A stretch of DNA of 64,000 nt from Azadirachta indica (taxonomy: Eukaryota; Streptophyta; Magnoliopsida; Sapindales; Meliaceae). The stretch spans positions 9,681,368 through 9,745,367 of the forward strand of contig CM040453.1 of assembly GCA_022749755.1 (NCBI GenBank). The letters run 5' to 3'. The translations under genes were made by a program, and so were the position numbers. A model generated the notes under the pieces. That model was not told the DNA's origin, did no database searches, and saw only the letters and a program-made list of their open reading frames with translations. The first letter of the stretch is position 1. Each line of letters starts with the position of its first letter. Of this stretch, positions 25,606 through 37,599 are shown piece after piece.

Positions 25606-28600
25606 CTTATATAACTAGGGATGCCAGGCAACTCCATCTCCTTAATTGTTTGTGGGAAGTATCCTTGTTCACAGCCATTCCCATTTGAGTGTAAGCAAGA
25701 ATGAGGATAAAGAAGCTCCCCCTTTGAAAATAAAATCCCACCATGTCTTCGTTTCCCCGCTTTTGCCAAAATTTTTAAATTGTAATCAGTGTTATTATAT
25801 ATCCTCCAAAAGCAATACAGAAAAAGCAAAAGTTTGTAGCTGATTCAATTCTAGTTCTTGTAACTAAACAAACAAAAAAGCCAACTCATCATTTCATAAT
25901 ACAGCAAAGCAATTTCTCCTTTTTTTCCTTTCTTCTTTTGTGTTTAAATGAACATTTGCTGTTTGTAGATTACAAAAGAACAGCATAAAAAATTGTCTAT
26001 AAGACAAAACTACAACAGTGAAATAGAAGGATTGATAAGGAGGGAAGTGGTAGATGTGACAGCCGGGAGATGGGTAAAAGTTAAATAAGAGAAGTTCGTT
26101 AATTTTGAACGTGAAAAAGAAAATCGCACTAAAGTACAGAATATATATATATATATATATATATATAAGACAGTGGCAGGCTAAGCAATGGTGCATATGT
26201 AAACGTCCAGACAGAGAGGAGAGAAGTGATAGTGAAGGGGTATTTTATGGAGTGAGTATCACCAAATAAAACAAAAAGCTTAAAGAATATAAATGCTTGA
26301 ATTAAGTAGCTATAACTTCAGAAGTTAAGTTAAAGGACCAATAAATCAAATACTTTAAAAATGTTTATAGTTCAGTAGCTTGTTTACATGTATATGCCTG
26401 CTAGAGATACAACTTGTTTAAAAGAACTGAAAATTTAAATAAAAAGGTTGGAACTTCACTGTGTTTCAGATGGCCGAACAGGATTTGGGAAGAGACTAGA
26501 GACAGCCGCCACGTGCGACGAGGGAAGCTGCTGCGTCGAAGGTCAAAGTTGGTGATTTTTAATGATGCTGTTGTGCGAGGTGAAATGGCGGTGATGGTAA
26601 AGAAAATTGGCTGACACTGACGGCCGCCAAGATGGAGTAGCTAAGTGAGATGGCGGCTGCGGGCTGACCTGACGGCGTGCCTGGCTTCAGTTTTCGTTTT
26701 AGGTTATGGTTTCAAATGAGGGACAAAGATTTTTCTTTCTTCGTTTTTTTGTTTCAAAATTTCTTTAATTGAAAAAAAATGTAGAAGTTTACGATGCGTG
26801 CCGGGTATAATTAAACCCAAGCCCGGATCGCGAAGCGTCGTGTTCCTTATTTATACGCACTCATTCTGTATTTTAGGGGCGGGCTGGCCGGATCCAAATA
26901 TCCTTATTATGCGGGTCCCAGCCAGGTTCAGATTTTTTTGCCATCCCTAAGTTCTATACTAATTGCATAATTAAATAATTGAAAATTGATTATATTATTG
27001 CTTACCATAAATTAAGTAAATGCAACGTTCAAAAGAAAGGTTAAAAAAAAAAAAAAGAATTGCAATTAGCATAATCAATAATAAGAGTGTTAGGAGGTCA
27101 AAAGGGTATTAGTATAAACAACGACATAATTCTTGTACATACAAGAAAATATCATATGGAATTTAAATCAAAATTTTAATTCAAAAAGTTAACTATTTGT
27201 TTTCATTGATTTAAAATAAAAAATTCAAATAAAAATTTTATAACAACTTTAAGTGATAAATTTTAAACTACTTAAGATTCACCACTATACTTAGAGAGTA
27301 CAATGTTGCAATTTAAGCAATTAAACACAATCTTATAAATACAAATAAGTGAATTTTGAGTCATTTAAAAGTAAGTATCGAATCATTAAAGATTCATGAA
27401 AATTAAGGATTTTGATGTTTTTTAACTATAAGGATTTTAGATTTAGAAATGGGTTTTTTTTTTACTAAAATTATAATAGCAAAATTTTAACTTGCCTAAA
27501 TTCAAAATTTTGCTTAATTTTTTTTTACTATTTAAGAAAATTTTAGTTTACAGAAGTAACAAATAAATCTATAAATTTATCAATCATCGCTAGTTTATCC
27601 CTGTTATGTAATCTAGAGATGACAAAATTCCATGCACAAGCCTAAGCTAAAAGGACTCTTTATGGACTAAGGTTAAAACCAATCATCACATATATTATAA
27701 TTTTTATGTGTTAAATTAGGATAATAATAATAAAATATATAAATGTATCAATATAAATCTAAGAGTAGATAAAAGGATATCTGAAGTCATGAGACAAATC
27801 TCGTTGAAAAAGCTTGACAAAATGTCTTTTTAACTTTGTCACAAGTAATCCTCTTCAAAAAGACTGTAGCAATGACCGAGTACACATAACTATTATTATC
27901 AAAAACATAAGACTAGTAAGATTATCGAAGTGATTGATACTTGCTTAGTGCCTAAAAGTTTTTGGCAAATTAAGGAAGGTTAAGACTTTTAAACTAAGCT
28001 AATGATTTTTTTTTTTAACTGAAATCTGAACCCAACTAAAATTTAAATTTATCTAAAATTTGAATCTAATTAATATATTTATTTTTTAAAATTAAAAGTC
28101 CAAATAGAAATATTAAATTGTTTATTTTTATAAAAATAAACTTTTTTTCAAAAAAAGAAAAAGAAAGGAACATAAAATTTTTAACAAATATAAAATTTTT
28201 GACAAAGATAAAATTTCTAATATTTCATATGTAAGAAATTTGTCTACCAATTATTATTGTTATCTAACAAGTTAATTCAACAATCATATTAAATATTTAA
28301 TTATTAGTCTTAAATATGACCTTATATATTTGTCCACAAATATTTCAACGTGTTCTTTCGTTTAATATTTTTTAATTATTGAAATACACATACCTAATTT
28401 ATATTTATTAATGTCATTATTAGCTAATAATAATTTTATTATTATTGAAATTTTATATTTGTTATTATTTTCTTAAATTTATATTTTATTTTATTTTATT
28501 TTTATATTTTAGCCAAGATGTGATAACTTTCAAATTGTACTTATTAATATTGATGACTAATTATTATATTAAAGTACCATTAATAATCATACTTTATAAA

Positions 28601-29030
28601 TAATATGTTCATGAAAACATTATTAATATAAATTTATTACATTAATGTAACATAACAATAATAAAATTGAAAAAAATGTGTTATATATATATATAGAGAA
28701 AGAGTAAAATCAATAACTTTTTTTAACATAATTTTTTATATCAATTACAAGCCGTTAAATTTAAATATATCTAATAATTGAGATTGTATATGATATATAT
28801 ATTAATTTTAGTTATTAAATAGGGTTAAATTTAACAATTTAATCTAAAAAATTATGTTAAAAAAAGGGTAAAAAAATAATGTACGGATAAAATAAGAATA
28901 ATTATAATACTTATTTATAACGAACAAGTCCCAAATAGTAATAATTATGTCAATAGAGTAATGGTGACAGTTAATTTATTAAATATAAGTATTTAAGTAT
29001 TATATTTTTATGACGTATAACAAAATATGA
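25606..29030. other. Intergenic spacer between DHDPS copy B and MED18
   Basis: No supported gene. It contains an (AT)n tract at 26141-26166, a GC-richer island at about 26450-26700 with a CACGTG box near 26510, and a repeat end at about 26810-26950 finishing in 'tttttttgccatccctaag'. A diverged dispersed repeat lies at 27540-27965. The GC island has short open frames on both strands but no recognisable protein and no repeat partner seen in this window. 28000-29000 is plain AT-rich DNA. Confidence 0.55.
27540..27965 (+). repeat. Dispersed repeat copy 1 (pairs with 36010-36645)
   Basis: Aligns in the same orientation with 36010-36645. Shared words include 'agaagtaacaaat'/'aaaagtaacaaat', 'gatgacaaaattcc'/'aatggcaaaattcc', 'agcttgacaaaatgtctttt'/'agcttgataaaattttcttg', 'gtcacaag' and 'cttgcttagtgcc'/'cttgctgagtgcc'. 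The order of words is kept over about 430-640 bases. No coding capacity is visible. Confidence 0.6.
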
Positions 29031-29039
29031 TATTTTTTA

Positions 29040-30036
29040 AACGCATAGCGATCCTATCTTTTATTTTTTTGGTCGTTTTTTCAATTTTCAGCCGCCCCCT
29101 GCACACCCTCTCGTCCTGCTCCTTTCTTCGACAAGCAAGCCCAAACACTCTCCCACGCCGTTCAACGACCGTTCCCCGTCTCCTCTCCACTCGCGTCTTT
29201 CTACCGGTGCCAAATTGTTGACAAGCAAGATTAAAAGGTATTAGAGAATAATGTTTAATGTTGAATGTTGTGATTGGGAGAATTTTGACAACTTGGAGTT
29301 CAGAAATTTTGGCATAATTTTTCGTAAAATCATTTCTAAATTTGAATGTGAAGATTAAGAAAACACGCATTTAGCTGAGGAAAACACGCATTCTTGTAAT
29401 TAAGAAAACAGTGGATCTTAATGAAGAAATTACTTGATCTTAATTTCGGAAAAACGCGCGCGCATTGTTGTTCGATGATTAATGTGAATGTTTTGTTATG
29501 GAGGTTTTTAATTTTAATTATTTTTTTATCAATTAATTAATTCTATTGAATGTTTTCCATAATCTAATTAGAGTTAAAGCTCATCTTCCCGGCGATCATT
29601 AATCCAGGGGAGCTCCTCTTTTCCTTTCCCTTTTCTCTTTTGGATTTCAAAGCTGAACTCTGCTAGTTAAACTGTTTGGTATGCTGGTAGCTCTCATAAA
29701 AAAAGCTATATGCTTTTGACCGAGTGGAGAAATTTATGTTGTTTTTTGTTATTTTTTAAGTTTTATTGGCTGATTACAAATTATTTTTTGCATGAAATTA
29801 TTTTAAGCTGTGATAAATATGATCTTTTTTGTTCATTCCCTCTGGCAATCAATAAAGGCATTTGTCTGAGAGAAACCCTGCTCTTTTCTTACTTTATTTT
29901 ATTTTAGTCATTGTGTTCTTTTGTTCTTGATGAATTTCAGTTGTTTGGAGAAGTGTTACGAAAATAATGTTGAAAACTTGTATTGTGTTATGCAATTCAG
30001 ATTGTATTCGTTTGAGATGAACTAAAGCTGATTCTA
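29040..30036 (+). promoter_or_regulatory. 5' leader exon and leader intron of MED18
   Basis: 29040-29238 is a C/T-rich block standing out from AT-rich surroundings, as expected of a leader exon. It is followed by a plausible donor 'aaaag/gtatta' at about 29239. The remainder up to the ATG at 30037 reads like an intron plus the end of the leader. The antisense open frame across this block (29008-29370) has no recognisable homology and is rejected. Confidence 0.45.
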
Positions 30037-32608
30037 ATGGAGTGTGTTGTTCAGGGAATCATAGAGACACAGGTAACTTGCGAAAAGACAATGGCTTTGT
30101 TTTTTTTTTTTTTTCTAAAGTTACATCGTTTTTACTATTTTTTAATCTTTTTTAAAGTCTTGAAATATCTGTATGCAGTTATGACATGATGAAGAGTTTT
30201 TAGTGTTAAATTTTGTGAAAAATTCTTGCTTTACCTCATTTTCCTTAAAGAATTCCAATAATGCAGTACATTAGGAGATATTGAATAAAATATTGACAAT
30301 AATTTTTCAATACCAAAAATCATCCTGGTTCACGTTTAGGTATTCGATAAGTAAATTTTTGTTTGATTTTCCCAACCTTTAATGAACCTAGAGATATTTC
30401 AGCTGCTGAAACCTAAATTAATTAATCTTGCAAGTTGAAAAATTCAGAACTGCTATGTTAGCTTAAACCTAAATTAAGAATATTCCAACAAAATTGAGAA
30501 ATTTCAAGTTTTGGTTTTTGGCTTTGGCCCGGGACTGCCATGTTACCTTCTAGTTGCTTCTATGTTAAATTGATCTCTCTGTGGCATAATATGTTAGTAT
30601 CTGCATTGTATTTTCCATTTCTGAGTCATTCTTTTCCCTATTGATCATGCTCATTTTTGTATCTGGGGAAGAAATAATGTTGAAACATGTAGATAAATTA
30701 ATCCTTATATATGCTTAAATTATCATCTTCTGTAATAGTTTTCCCACTGATCTTTAAGTTTTCACCATTTCAGTTTCTTAAAACCAAATAGATAACCTTT
30801 TTTTTCAAAAATTTTCCTTTTTCACTTTTTTTAAGATGTTCTTTTTAGGAAGTTGTCTAACCTATGGTTTTTGTCTTGTAGCATGTTGAGGGTCTAGAGA
30901 TTCTTCTTCAAGGACTTTGTGGCGTTCAAAGAGAACGCTTGAGGATCCACGAAATATGCTTAAAGAATGGCCCTAACCTTGGTAAGTAATTACATTTTGT
31001 GAAAAGTAACCTGTATCGAAAGGATGTATACACTCCTAGAGTGCGCAAACAGTTTACCGAAGCTGAAATTTTAAGGCCCTTCTCTTAAATTATTAAGAGT
31101 TGTTGGTGTTTTTATTGCCATCTTAGTGCTTGATGCAACTTTCAGTACAAACTACTATTATTTTTTTTGAGTTCAAGGTTGCATTATCACTTCCTTTTGT
31201 TGGCAATCCTCAAGAAGAAAACTAAAAATGTTGGCCTATATTAATTGCTGTTGCCTTCTTAATTATTGCTTAACTCCCATTGAAAGTCCACATTGTTTAG
31301 TTTGCCTGTTTTTGTGCCTAGTTTAATTAACTAGTAAAATGATTCCATATGTGATTATAGAATGTGGTACATCAAATTGGCTCACATGTATTGTTGCATA
31401 ACCTGTTCATTGCATGATTATCGTGAAACTTCTTCAGTCAAACATTACATGGATATGAATTGAAATATGAAGTTACTTTTTCAACATTACACCAAATCTT
31501 GTATTTCATGATTTTACAAGACATTATCCAACTTGCGACGTAGATGTTTGTACAAAAGCAAAGTAATGTTGTATTATTAATTGGTAGGTTGTTTCTTGCC
31601 TATACTGAGGCTCATGTGCTTCTTTTTTTTTCAGGAAATGTTGGTTCAGAGGTTAGACTCTTATGTGATCTTGAGCAGCCTGAACCCACATGGTAAAAGT
31701 CAGAGGTTTTCCTGTGACTTGTTATTTTATGTAATTATTTATTATTTTGTGTCTGTGTATGCTTATGAAATTTCTTTTGTGTTCTAGGACTGTTAAACAT
31801 GTTGGCGGTGCAATGAGGGGTGCTGGTGCTGAGCAAATTTCTGTTCTGGTTAGGACTATGGTGGAAAGCAAAGTAAGCAAGAATGCACTTCGTCTATTTT
31901 ATGCACTTGGGTACAAGCTGGATCATGAATTGCTGAGAGTGGGATTCGCTTTCCATTTTCAAAGGGGTGCTCAGATTACAGTTACTGTATCATCTGTTAA
32001 TAAGATGTTAAAACTGCATGCAACTGATGAGGCTGTGCCAGTGACACCTGGAATACAGTTGGTTGAGGTGACCGCACCTGCATCATCTGAAAATTATACT
32101 GAAGTGGTTTCTGCAGTTTCATCATTTTGCGAATATCTTGCACCGTAAGGATTTTCTACTTTTAAGGCAAATGTAAACTAACTGTTTGATTAATTTTGGG
32201 TAATTCGGTTGTGTTTCGGTGGCAAAAATATATTGTTTTGGCTTATAATTTGTTGGTATATCTTCTTTTCATCAACTTTATGGACCTAAGTGTTTGTGAA
32301 TCCGGGAAAACACTTGATTTGGCAAACATGCCATGTAATAAACGGATTGAAAAATCAGCAGTCGGTACTTTTTCAGATTGCATTGTTATGATGGTGTTGG
32401 TCGGGTTATTGGAATTAGTTTGTTAGGAGGGTCAAATGTAGGTTTTGGTAAACATTTCATTCTTTTTGAGAACTAACTTGCAAGCTTCTGGCTTTTGTTT
32501 GTCAGACTTCTACATTTGTCAAAACCAGGCGTTTCAACAGGGGTTGTTCCTACTGCTGCTGCCGCTGCTGCATCTCTTATGTCGGATGGTGGAGGCACAA
32601 CTTTGTAA
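30037..32608 (+). CDS. MED18: Mediator of RNA polymerase II transcription subunit 18, complete
   Basis: A head-module subunit of the nuclear Mediator complex that links transcription factors to RNA polymerase II; plant MED18 takes part in flowering time, defence and hormone responses. Five coding exons: 30037-30072, 30882-30981, 31635-31692, 31788-32144, 32506-32608, GT-AG throughout, closing to 217 residues (Arabidopsis about 219). The product starts MECVVQGIIETQ and continues with LEILLQGLCGVQRERLRIHE, CDLEQPEPTWTVKHVGG, KNALRLFYALGYKLDHELL and GFAFHFQRG, ending in an Ala run and MSDGGGTTL. These landmarks match plant MED18 along its whole length, so the assignment is firm. The first coding exon has only 12 codons and would be missed by a simple frame scan. 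Confidence 0.93.
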
Positions 32609-33030
32609 CCACTTGAGACTCCTTGATATTAAATCGTCTTTCTTTAATTTTAGCAAGATATGAAAGTGCCTATGGAAGAGCACGATGTTCTTTGGTCTTT
32701 ATCTTTCAAAACTTGTTTTTCTGCAGATTTCCCTCTTACACAGCCTGAAGGAAGAGAATGGACCGATCAGCCTAGCCTAAAGTTTTAGGCGCTATGGCTT
32801 GAGGAGCTGCATATTGCAAGTGCTCGTGGTCTGAAAGATGGGAAAAAAGCTTGCTGATGACTGAGAAGGAAGAAGGATACAATTTTGTATAACTCAATTT
32901 AAAGATTTTGCTGCTTTTGTATTGTAATCGAAGACGATGGATGGTTATCGGTGGAGTAGCTGATGTTTGTGTTCTGTATATTCTATGCTTCAAAAGATGA
33001 AAACGTTTTATTATGAGGCATTCCATTCAA
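32609..33030 (+). other. Probable 3' untranslated region of MED18
   Basis: Sequence after the stop codon at 32606-32608, of transcribed-like composition up to about 33030, after which it becomes plain AT-rich spacer up to 33850. The minus-strand frame at 32772-33026 is a shadow. Confidence 0.4.
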
Positions 33031-33870
33031 TTGCTCCACCATATTAGTCCAGTCTTATTGTTTACATAACACAGCGTTTTTTGCACGTTTTATTGACTTG
33101 AGATATAGAGCTGCCATATCAATCCAGATTGCGAAACTCAAGTTTCATTCATATATACTTTATTTTGTGTTAAATTGATTAAAATTCTACGAATGTTACT
33201 AAATTTGATTTTTATATATTATTATTCTGTGTATTGATAATTTTTTTTTTTAGTTTTTGAAATATCGTAATTAATTCTCATATTTTTATACAAAATTATA
33301 TGTTGTGAGTTCAATTTGAGTTTGCTTTTAATTTTACTTTTAAAAACACCGTAATAATAAATAAAGCATTAGTTCATTTGTAAAATTTTTTCCTCCGATA
33401 CAAATGATCAAATGAATGTGGATGAATAATTTTAAGCACCTGAGAATCTTCACTTGTCTGTAACACTAAAAGCTTGAAGCTTGCAAACAGATGAATATAA
33501 TGTAATTTCTGTTTACATCTTTAGAAGTTGTATTATAATTTGGCTTTTATTTTTATTGATATTATAATAATATGTTTAAAATTGAGGTATTGTGGTAGAA
33601 TAAGTGGAGTGGTAAATATTAATTATTAAATAAAAAAATTTTTATGTAATATTTATTGTGTTTCTTAAATTAATATGTTGGATAATGAAGGTTATGCTAA
33701 AAGACAAAACAGGACAACGGTCCGACTTCATGTTTTGTTGCTCCAAAAGGTCATTAAATCCGTTAAAACTAACCCAAATTGCCCAAGAACCACGCGAATT
33801 TAACCCGCCACATCTGACATTACTCAAAATGGAAGCAGAACTGAACCCACATTAAAATTACACCAACAAT
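33031..33870. other. Intergenic spacer upstream of the HAD pseudogene
   Basis: AT-rich with no supported gene. 33680-33870 is GC-richer and directly precedes the HAD start codon, so it may be the remnant promoter and leader of that broken gene. Confidence 0.4.
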
Positions 33871-33873
33871 TCC

Positions 33874-34223
33874 ATGGCCTCTGCAATGATCCTCTCTCAA
33901 TCTACTCTTCTCCTTCTACTACCAAGCTTCTCTTCTACATCAAAACTCTCCGTTTTAGAACCAACAAGAAATCACTCACCTTATCTTTCACTAGAAAAGC
34001 ATTCTCCGTGTCAGCTTCTTCACAGTCTCTTCAAGCTGTGATATTCGACTGCGATGGCGTGATTCTTGAATCTGAGCACTTACATCGCCCAGCGTACAAC
34101 GATGCCTTCTCCCACTTCAATGTCCGTTGCGACACTTCTTCGCGACAGCCTCTCAACTGGGGCTCCGAATTTTATGACGTGCTGCAGAACCAAACTGGCG
34201 GCGGCAAACCGAAAATGAGATGG
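33874..34223 (+). pseudogene. Truncated, frameshifted HAD-superfamily hydrolase (CbbY-like / At4g39970-like), 5' part only
   Basis: Resembles the start of a plant chloroplast haloacid-dehalogenase-like hydrolase. The HAD motif I is clear (AVIFDCDGVILESEHLH at about 34039-34089), followed by YNDAFSHFNVRC, LNWGSEFYD and GGGKPKMRW. The ATG at 33874 opens a frame that stops at about 34041 (CTG TGA); the HAD frame is shifted by one or two bases relative to it. The hydrolase frame extends upstream through a transit-like stretch (RTNKKSLTLSFTRKAFS) but has no ATG of its own, so a small indel near 33890-33915 probably broke the gene. Homology ends at KMRW (34223), well before the cap domain and motifs II-IV. 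The sequence then becomes unrelated and runs into a duplicated DUF300 3' UTR. It could alternatively end at an old exon border (tg/gttttc). Confidence 0.75.
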
Positions 34224-34324
34224 TTTTCTTCGCAACAAAGTGCAAATACTTCCTATCCATCCCAGTCAGACTTAGACAGCACCACACCGCCGCTTTCGTG
34301 TCAGTGCACGGATTGTACTCATCA

Positions 34325-35120
34325 AAAAATGAAAAAGAGAGGAAAATAAGCATCAGATGTTATATATGTTTTTTTTTGTTCCTTTTGGAAAGCCTTATCT
34401 GATTCTGTGCTGGTGTTGCTAGCTGTTGATGTATTGAAGAGTGTGAAACCAGTCGTTGCATTTCTCATATGATTCAAGTATTGTAGTTACCGATTTAAGG
34501 GTCTCCTGAAGAAGAATTGTCTCTAGCGGCTTCGTTTGTTGGCATCTGCATTGTAGATATGACTTTTGGCTTTGTCATACTTGCTAACATTTCGCGAATT
34601 GAAATCAAAATTTGGCTCTCTGAAGTGGCAGTACTCAGATGCTATGTTTCTGCATTACCATTGTTTGTAGGCTTTTGCATTGTAGCTTTAATTCATGGTT
34701 TGAGATTTGTACATATTTGTTAATTGGTTTCAAGAGTAGAATTCTAAATAGTTCCTGGATGAATTTACTATCCTCTTTGCGGCCTTTTTTAACGAATACT
34801 TCTTTTCCAATCTAATACGAACAGTATTTACCCAGGCTGTTTTTTATTTTCCTTTTCAATCTTCTGTTTATCTTTGTCGGTAAGAGAGGAGAATGAGAAG
34901 TGAACTCAATCATTGAAATTGATCGTCCAGCAATAAACTGAACCTGCGCTGCCCTTCTGGTGGTGTCAAATAGTATTCTGATGGTTTTCACCCTGTTTCT
35001 GTCTAGGCATATATAACTGGTGGTATCAAGAATTCTGGCCCCAAAATTTTAAGGCTATTCATGCTTTGTATATTTAAGTTTGTGTTTTGCCTAATTCTCC
35101 AAAGGTTCTAGTTCATGGGA
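34325..35120 (+). repeat. Diverged second copy of the DUF300 gene 3' UTR
   Basis: Collinear with 15935-16635 over about 700-800 bases, in the same orientation. Shared stretches include 'tctgtgctggt', 'gtcgttgcatttctc', 'ggcatctgcattgtagatat', 'ctttgtcatacttgc', 'ggtaagagagg', 'ttgaaatt' and 'gatggttttcac'/'tagtggttttcac'. Identity appears high in blocks but is interrupted by indels. No DUF300 coding exon precedes it; instead the HAD fragment lies just upstream. Confidence 0.8.
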
Positions 35121-35278
35121 TATTAAATTTGTGCTGGCTTTCCTGAATTTTGAAAATTTTGATTTTTATATAACCATCGTACTTGTACTACATGAATTTT
35201 CATGTTGCGTTAGGTTCATATCGTGTTTTATTGGTTTGACTGCTCATTTGATACATGTGTGTACATATCACATACAAT

Positions 35279-35302
35279 GAGAGAGAGAGAGAGAGAGAGA
35301 GA
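35279..35302. repeat. (GA)n microsatellite
   Basis: About twelve GA units, directly visible. Confidence 0.9.
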
Positions 35303-36009
35303 TAAAAAGATGGACATGTGTTTAGGTAATGATATTAGGTCTGAGGGTACAGATACTTAACTGTGAAGTTTGGCAGAAGTGATTAGATATAATGAGATAA
35401 TAAGATTTTCTAAATGTAGATGCCCTGTAATTACAGAGCATAGTCCAAAACTTGCAAGACTAAACCACGTATATACTGGAGGCCGTTTGTTATACCTGTC
35501 TTAGATAAATTTGAACCCAAAATTCGTGTAATTAAAATAGTTTCTTGGCTTGCTTGTAGGACAAAGTTATTCTTTAGTCTTATCTCACCACCTGGCGGCT
35601 GTATGAGTTGTATGCATTGTTGTTATTACATAATTCAATGAATTAAATTTGCAAGACTATTACGTATTACGTATACCTTTCTTTTTCTGTTTTCTTGTAG
35701 ATGTTGGAATAATTTGAGTTTCGAGAGGATTAATTATACAAGCAACACTTTGCTGCAACAAATAGTATGCGATTATTGTGAAGATGATGAAGTATGTGGA
35801 CCAAGATGATGATTTGGACTGTTTTCTAAATGAGAAAAAGGTTCAAAGCAAGCGATTGTCATGTCCTAATCTAACCTAATCAGTCATATGGGGTTTATAA
35901 GGCGAGGGAGGTTAGAAAACAGACAGAAGATGGCAACGGCCAGGTGATCACCGTCCATCTATTTCAATCACAAAAGTATCATAGCCACGTGTTAAAGTTG
36001 CTTGGTAGG

Positions 36010-36645
36010 GAAATTATCAAATAGGTCTATATAATTTACAAAAGTAACAAATGAATCGTACGTTTATAAATTGTCTCAAATTTCTCTCTATTATTCCATT
36101 TGGGAATGGCAAAATTCCGAGTACAATCGAGTTAAAAAGGCTCTTTCTACACTTGGACTAAAACTAAGCGTTAATCCAACCGCAATTGTTCGTTTGAATC
36201 ATCTTGAATTTATGTGAATTTTCTACCATCACTATTGTTATCAAATTTGGTTAACAAAAAAATAAATTGTTTGATATCAATACATTATGTTATTATATAA
36301 TTTTGTAAACTTAATAAAACATAATTATAAGATTTGAGGTATTATTTTATTATAGTAGTAAACTATAAGAACTAATTTATTTATGTTTCTATATGTTAAA
36401 TTAGGATTATCTAATGATAAAAATACATAAATATGTTAACAAATATTTAAAGAGAGGTATATAATATTTGGAGTTACAAAATAACTCTCCTATGAAGCTT
36501 GATAAAATTTTCTTGTCACTTCGTCACAAGAAATGTTTTTTCATAAAGAAAATCACAATAACTAACTTCTAAAAATTATTTATCAAATATATAAATTCTC
36601 AAGGATTAATGAGATCATTTATAGATTAATGCTTGCTGAGTGCCG
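36010..36645 (+). repeat. Dispersed repeat copy 2 (pairs with 27540-27965)
   Basis: Same orientation and word order as 27540-27965 but about 200 bases longer, with extra AT-rich sequence in the middle. It ends with 'cttgctgagtgccgg', matching 'cttgcttagtgcc' in copy 1. The start 'gggaatggcaaaattcc' belongs to the gatggcaaa-type words seen at other repeat ends in this window. Confidence 0.6.
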
Positions 36646-37023
36646 GAGAAGTCAGTGAGTTGATGAAGAGGGAATTGGCAACCAAAGCCTTGGTGGTGAT
36701 CAACATACAGTTACTTCAACAGTGTAAATAAAAATAGGGACGAATTTGAGACAAATGATAAATAATATAGACCATTTTATTGATTCCGTAAAATTAAGGA
36801 CTACGTTGATAATTACCCCGGTCTTTATATTTACATAAGAGGCAAGTAGTTGGCACATGTACATTTTCCCTCGCTGGTTTTCAGTACAGTGCTCGTCTAC
36901 AACCCCTGCGGCGGCGCACAGCTCGCATAAGCAAACCAAAACCAAAGCAACAAAGCAACACAATTCAATCCCACATGTGAAAACACTCCCCCTTTCTACG
37001 TTTCAACACAAACCCTTTTCAAT

Positions 37024-37030
37024 TATAAAA
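37024..37030 (+). promoter_or_regulatory. TATA box of the 114-residue small gene
   Basis: 'tataaaa' 53 bases before the ATG at 37083, implying a short leader. Confidence 0.55.
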
Positions 37031-37082
37031 ACAGCACACAATTAAATTCCACAACAGAAAGTGAAAACAATAACAACACAAG

Positions 37083-37427
37083 ATGGCTTTGCTGCTGCAG
37101 AATCAGAACCATCACCACCAGCTTCCACCAGTGTTCAGAACCAGCAGCAGCGATTCATTCGGATACATGGAGCAGATGGAGAAGAGACAGCTGTTCTTGC
37201 GAAGCTATCAGTTCTGTAGGAAAAAGAGTGTAACTGAGAGAATCAAAACTTCTTTCTTTAGAGTGAAGAGGGTTATGTGGTTGAAGCTACGATCTGCCCG
37301 AAGAATTCGGAAGTTGGTTTGGTCGAGATTCAGATGGGGATTCAATTACAGAAGAAGAAGATTCGTTCGTCTCATTAACAACACCACATATTATCATTAC
37401 CACAACCAACACAACTGTTTCTGGTAG
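37083..37427 (+). CDS. Small basic protein of unknown function, single exon
   Basis: An uninterrupted 114-residue frame starting ATGGCTTTGCTG just after an A-rich, non-coding-looking leader, with a TATA-like box 53 bases upstream. The product has a His/Gln/Ser-rich N-terminus (about 1-30) and a strongly Arg/Lys-rich middle and C-terminal half, including SARRIRKLVWSRFRWG and YRRRRFVRL. No signal peptide, membrane segment or known domain is apparent. It resembles the class of short, basic, plant-specific proteins without assigned function; I do not recognise a named family. The GC content, codon-like pattern and following A/T-rich 3' region support a real gene. The basic stretch could be a nuclear signal or a nucleic-acid or calmodulin-binding helix; that is inference. 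Confidence 0.6.
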   Translation: MALLLQNQNHHHQLPPVFRTSSSDSFGYMEQMEKRQLFLRSYQFCRKKSVTERIKTSFFRVKRVMWLKLRSARRIRKLVWSRFRWGFNYRRRRFVRLINNTTYYHYHNQHNCFW

Positions 37428-37599
37428 AAATTCTTTAACTATTTTTTATGTACGTTTTCCTTGTTTTCTTTTGTGTGATGATGATGTTGAAGATTTGGAG
37501 ACTCAGATGTCTGATATTTATTAACAAAACTTTTGTTTGTTATAAGTTTGATGATGTTTTCATATATATACAGAATACAGTTCTAGTGATATAATTTTC

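Larger units (their letters stand above)
35121..37020. other. Intergenic spacer with repeat copy
   Basis: No supported gene. It holds a (GA)n tract at 35279-35302, a CACGTG box near 35986, and dispersed repeat copy 2 at 36010-36645. From about 36850 the base composition turns C/A-rich ahead of the small gene at 37083. Confidence 0.55.

Noticed and set aside
26414..26700. GC-rich island with a 66-codon frame upstream of DHDPS copy B
   Set aside because: No recognisable protein, frame begins in AT-rich DNA, and GC-rich DNA yields open frames by chance. Could be a promoter or leader of an unseen transcript, but nothing supports a coding call.
29008..29370. Arg-rich minus-strand frame of 120 residues
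   Set aside because: It is antisense to the C/T-rich MED18 leader; C/T-rich DNA read backwards gives Arg/Lys/Glu-rich frames without meaning.
34153..34402. Frames continuing past the HAD homology into the duplicated UTR
   Set aside because: The residues after KMRW do not match the hydrolase family and end in UTR-derived sequence; treated as read-through of a pseudogene.
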